NCBI RefSeq assembly: GCF_019175385.1 | Contig: NC_083344.1 | Location: 5,432,965-5,496,964 of the forward strand | DNA from: Lycium barbarum | Lineage: Eukaryota > Streptophyta > Magnoliopsida > Solanales > Solanaceae | Direction: 5' to 3' | Length of the DNA stretch: 64,000 nt | Position numbers and translations under genes: made by a program | The notes under the pieces: model-generated | Databases searched by the model: none | What the model was told of the DNA's origin: nothing | What the model saw: only the letters and a program-made list of their open reading frames with translations | Shown here: positions 61,656-64,000 of the stretch, in pieces | Position numbering within the stretch: the first letter of the stretch is position 1 | Layout: every line of letters starts with the position of its first letter

Positions 61656-64000
61656 GGAACATTCGTCCTCGAATGTTATGCTCTTAGGGATGTTTACAAA
61701 AATTTTGCCAGAGTTTTCCCTGTAATTGTACCACTACCATCCTGTCACAACAACCTATAATATGCAATGCCTCATAGGGCTACAACATCGATACCCATAT
61801 TGGCCACACACGACCAAGAAATCATTCAAAGAAGCATACATACCTGAGGATAATAGTGTCTCTGGCTGGAGTTCTTTTGTTCTCATGTACATAATCAGAA
61901 ATCAACTAGTATCACGGTCTCGTTCTATCCCCGTTACAGTAATCTTTCCTTATTATGTCACGGCTACTCGCCATCCTGCGAATACTCTCTTTTTCTCGCT
62001 CTTTATTTCCCTATTAGTGGGCAATTACCTTGTTTACTCCTTCAATGCTTCCTCGAGCTATCCCCTCTTATACTCATTGATCTCTTATACGCACTATATT
62101 GTCTCCTTGTAATTCATTGGTTAGGCTCTCTGATCTCTTACAACTTCATTGTAATTCCATTTACACTGTACTTTATTACTAATAAGTCCCTACTTTTAAC
62201 GGTTATGTTTCTCAAGCTATCCATCCCAATTCTTTTCCAAGATCAGCTATAACAATATCCTCAACACAATCTCTTAAGTACGTACATACGTAATGCTTTC
62301 TCACCATCTTTATTATTCCTCGCAGCAGGGTTATACTTATGATAAACTAATAATCATCGTTCAAACTAATCCATAGGTCAAAATATCTTCGAACTCATAT
62401 TTGAACTTTTCCTTTAATTTCTTCTCCTCAAATCTTGCAATGTAAATTTTACAGGCATAGAACTGAGGTAACACCTCAATTTGTCATAACTCCCTTTCAA
62501 CACGAGGATGCTCATCCTCGGTTCTCTTGTACTGGTGACCATTCGCTTAGCCTTTTTTCTTCTCTAGCTTTCCATCGTTGTTCTTACACCATGTTGTTGG
62601 GTATTTCCTCACGATGATTGTTCGTATAGTTCTATTACAAATGCTCTGATATTCAGTATAACCGGCGACCTATGAGATACTTTCTGATTCCTGGCGGTAC
62701 TGCTATCTTGCTATCTATAAGCGCACCGCCTTCCTTTTCTTTGGAGATTGCCAACTCCCTATAATTATCCTTTTTGTTAAAATTTCCATTTCTTCTGGCA
62801 CTAAGATTCCTTTTTGCTGTGACTCAATTGTTCTTTGTATCCATTCATTTCTGGGTGGCTTGAAAACCTTTCCTATTCTCTTTGTTATCTTTCGGGGTAT
62901 GTTACTGCATATTTAAATACGATCAAAATTTCTCTGATACGAGCGATTTCAACCCATGGTCTAAAAACATCATATCGCACATCATTTTCTTTGACCCGTT
63001 AATTCCCCTTATCTTCCTATCATACTTTTCTTTCTTATACCTGCCCTATAATATACTTATTTTCAATTCGTTTTTGTTTTCTCCGGATACATTCTCGAAC
63101 TTTGGCTTTTTCAAACTAACATATTTCTTTCTTTGGAATTTTGAGAAGGTCATAATTCATTTCAGGACTAAATCTGCTCTCCCTCCCCCCCCCCCCCCCC
63201 CCTTTAAGGATGTTCTTATACACCAGTAACTTTTGAATATTAATCATTTTTGATAATCACCTGGCCGACCTTAACGATCCTTATACTTTTCTATTCCTCA
63301 TATCATCAGAGTTCTTTCATTTTATAGTTTAACTTATGTTCCTTTCTGCTAGATGAAGTCTTTGTATTTAACTGAAGTACTTATGCATATCCGATCCGCT
63401 CCAGATGTCTTCTTTATTGTCTTTTCATTTCTACCTTTTATGACTAATAATTCCCTAGACTAATGAATTAAGGGGGCATTGAAATTCGTCAGGCCCCTTA
63501 TGAAGTGTCCGGCTATACCCCGCTCCTTTAGCCCTATTCTTTTTCCCCGCGACTATCTTCTTAACACCCTTGAAATTCTTCTTGCTCTGGGTTCCCAATT
63601 CCAATTTATGTCTATATTATACCATTAAAAGTTAATATTCCATACCATCCATTCCCACGTGTCATCCTTTCATTCGCTTAGCTCATTTGTCCCGTAATTC
63701 TCCTCAACTACTTGTTTGCATTATAGCTATGCATCATAATTCTTCTATTGTTCTATCGCTTCTTGTTCTTATCATGAAATCCTTACAAAATACACCCTTT
63801 TCTTTCTTCTTTTTTCGAGTCTTAATCTTCCTTTTTGACACTACAGCTGGTTCATATTTATGCATATCCCCAGTGTATCGTTCTATTTCCTTTATAATCG
63901 ATTCTTTGTATTACTTATCAAGATTCTTATCCCATGTTACTAATGTTTTGCCTCTTAGCCGGACTTGTTTATTTATTTTCCTTTCTCCTGTCCTTGGGGA
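61656..64000 (-). mobile_element. Interior of the Gypsy element, no pol domain visible
   Basis: It begins with AACATTCGTCCTCGAATGTT, the stretch that in this Gypsy family lies between the end of pol and the polypurine tract. The rest is C/T-rich on the plus strand, with a C18 run at 63185-63202 followed by CTTTAAGGATGTTC. I could not find RT, integrase or chromodomain motifs on either strand, so this may be long 3' non-coding sequence or badly decayed pol. The plus-strand frames (61726-62112, 62882-63229) are not supported. Confidence 0.55.

Noticed and set aside
61726..63229. Plus-strand frames 61726-62112 and 62882-63229 as host genes
   Set aside because: They lie in the interior of a minus-strand Gypsy element, with no start context or domains and poly-C content.

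Overview
This window is nuclear DNA of a flowering plant, almost certainly Solanaceae. It is AT-rich, its genes have introns, and it is packed with repeats typical of that family: TS/SolS-type and Au-type SINEs, an RTE LINE tail ending in TTG repeats, Stowaway, hAT and Mutator MITEs, and Gypsy LTRs starting TGTCACG. The genus cannot be fixed from the sequence alone. The only intact protein-coding host gene is a mitochondrial (possibly also peroxisomal) internal alternative NAD(P)H dehydrogenase of the NDA type. It has eight exons between 31782 and 44134, and its introns are swollen by transposons. The only other host genes recognised are three U5 snRNA loci.

Layout. 1-11000: intergenic DNA with LTR debris, SINEs (852-1035, 2268-2456, 7187-7367), MITEs (including a 1.2 kb Mutator-like element at 7689-8885 and a fold-back element at 5903-6330) and an RTE LINE tail (9847-10208). 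11039 to about 30600: a decayed CACTA (En/Spm) element read on the minus strand, with TNP2-like and Transposase_24-like gene remnants. It is split by an 11 kb Ty3/Gypsy retrotransposon of the Tat type (12829-23855, target duplication TTATC). The CACTA interval also contains a decayed plastid insertion with atpH and atpF exon 1 (about 28340-29900).

The Tat element has two LTRs, an intact gag-protease frame, broken RT, dual RNase H and integrase frames, a spliced antisense ORF and an 88-89 bp tandem array. 31782-44134: the NDA gene, with a GC-AG intron 3 and a 6.1 kb intron 4 that holds one solo Gypsy LTR nested inside another. 44135-55000: three U5 snRNA copies in direct orientation (45681, 50908, 54471). 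They are interrupted by a decayed Ty1/Copia element and a Mutator-type MITE.

55768-56800: a four-copy array of about 260 bp. 57407-59030: the 3' end of a minus-strand Copia element. 59036-64000: the 3' LTR, polypurine tract and part of the interior of a Gypsy element that runs out of the window.

The genes here do not form a pathway. The window shows one respiratory-chain gene and a small snRNA cluster surviving in nested transposon layers. The most unusual structures are the U5 triplet, the plastid atpH-atpF piece inside the CACTA span, the antisense spliced ORF and 3'-region satellite-like array of the Tat element, and the GC-AG intron of NDA. Coordinates were read by eye. Family assignments rest on recognised motifs, not on database searches.
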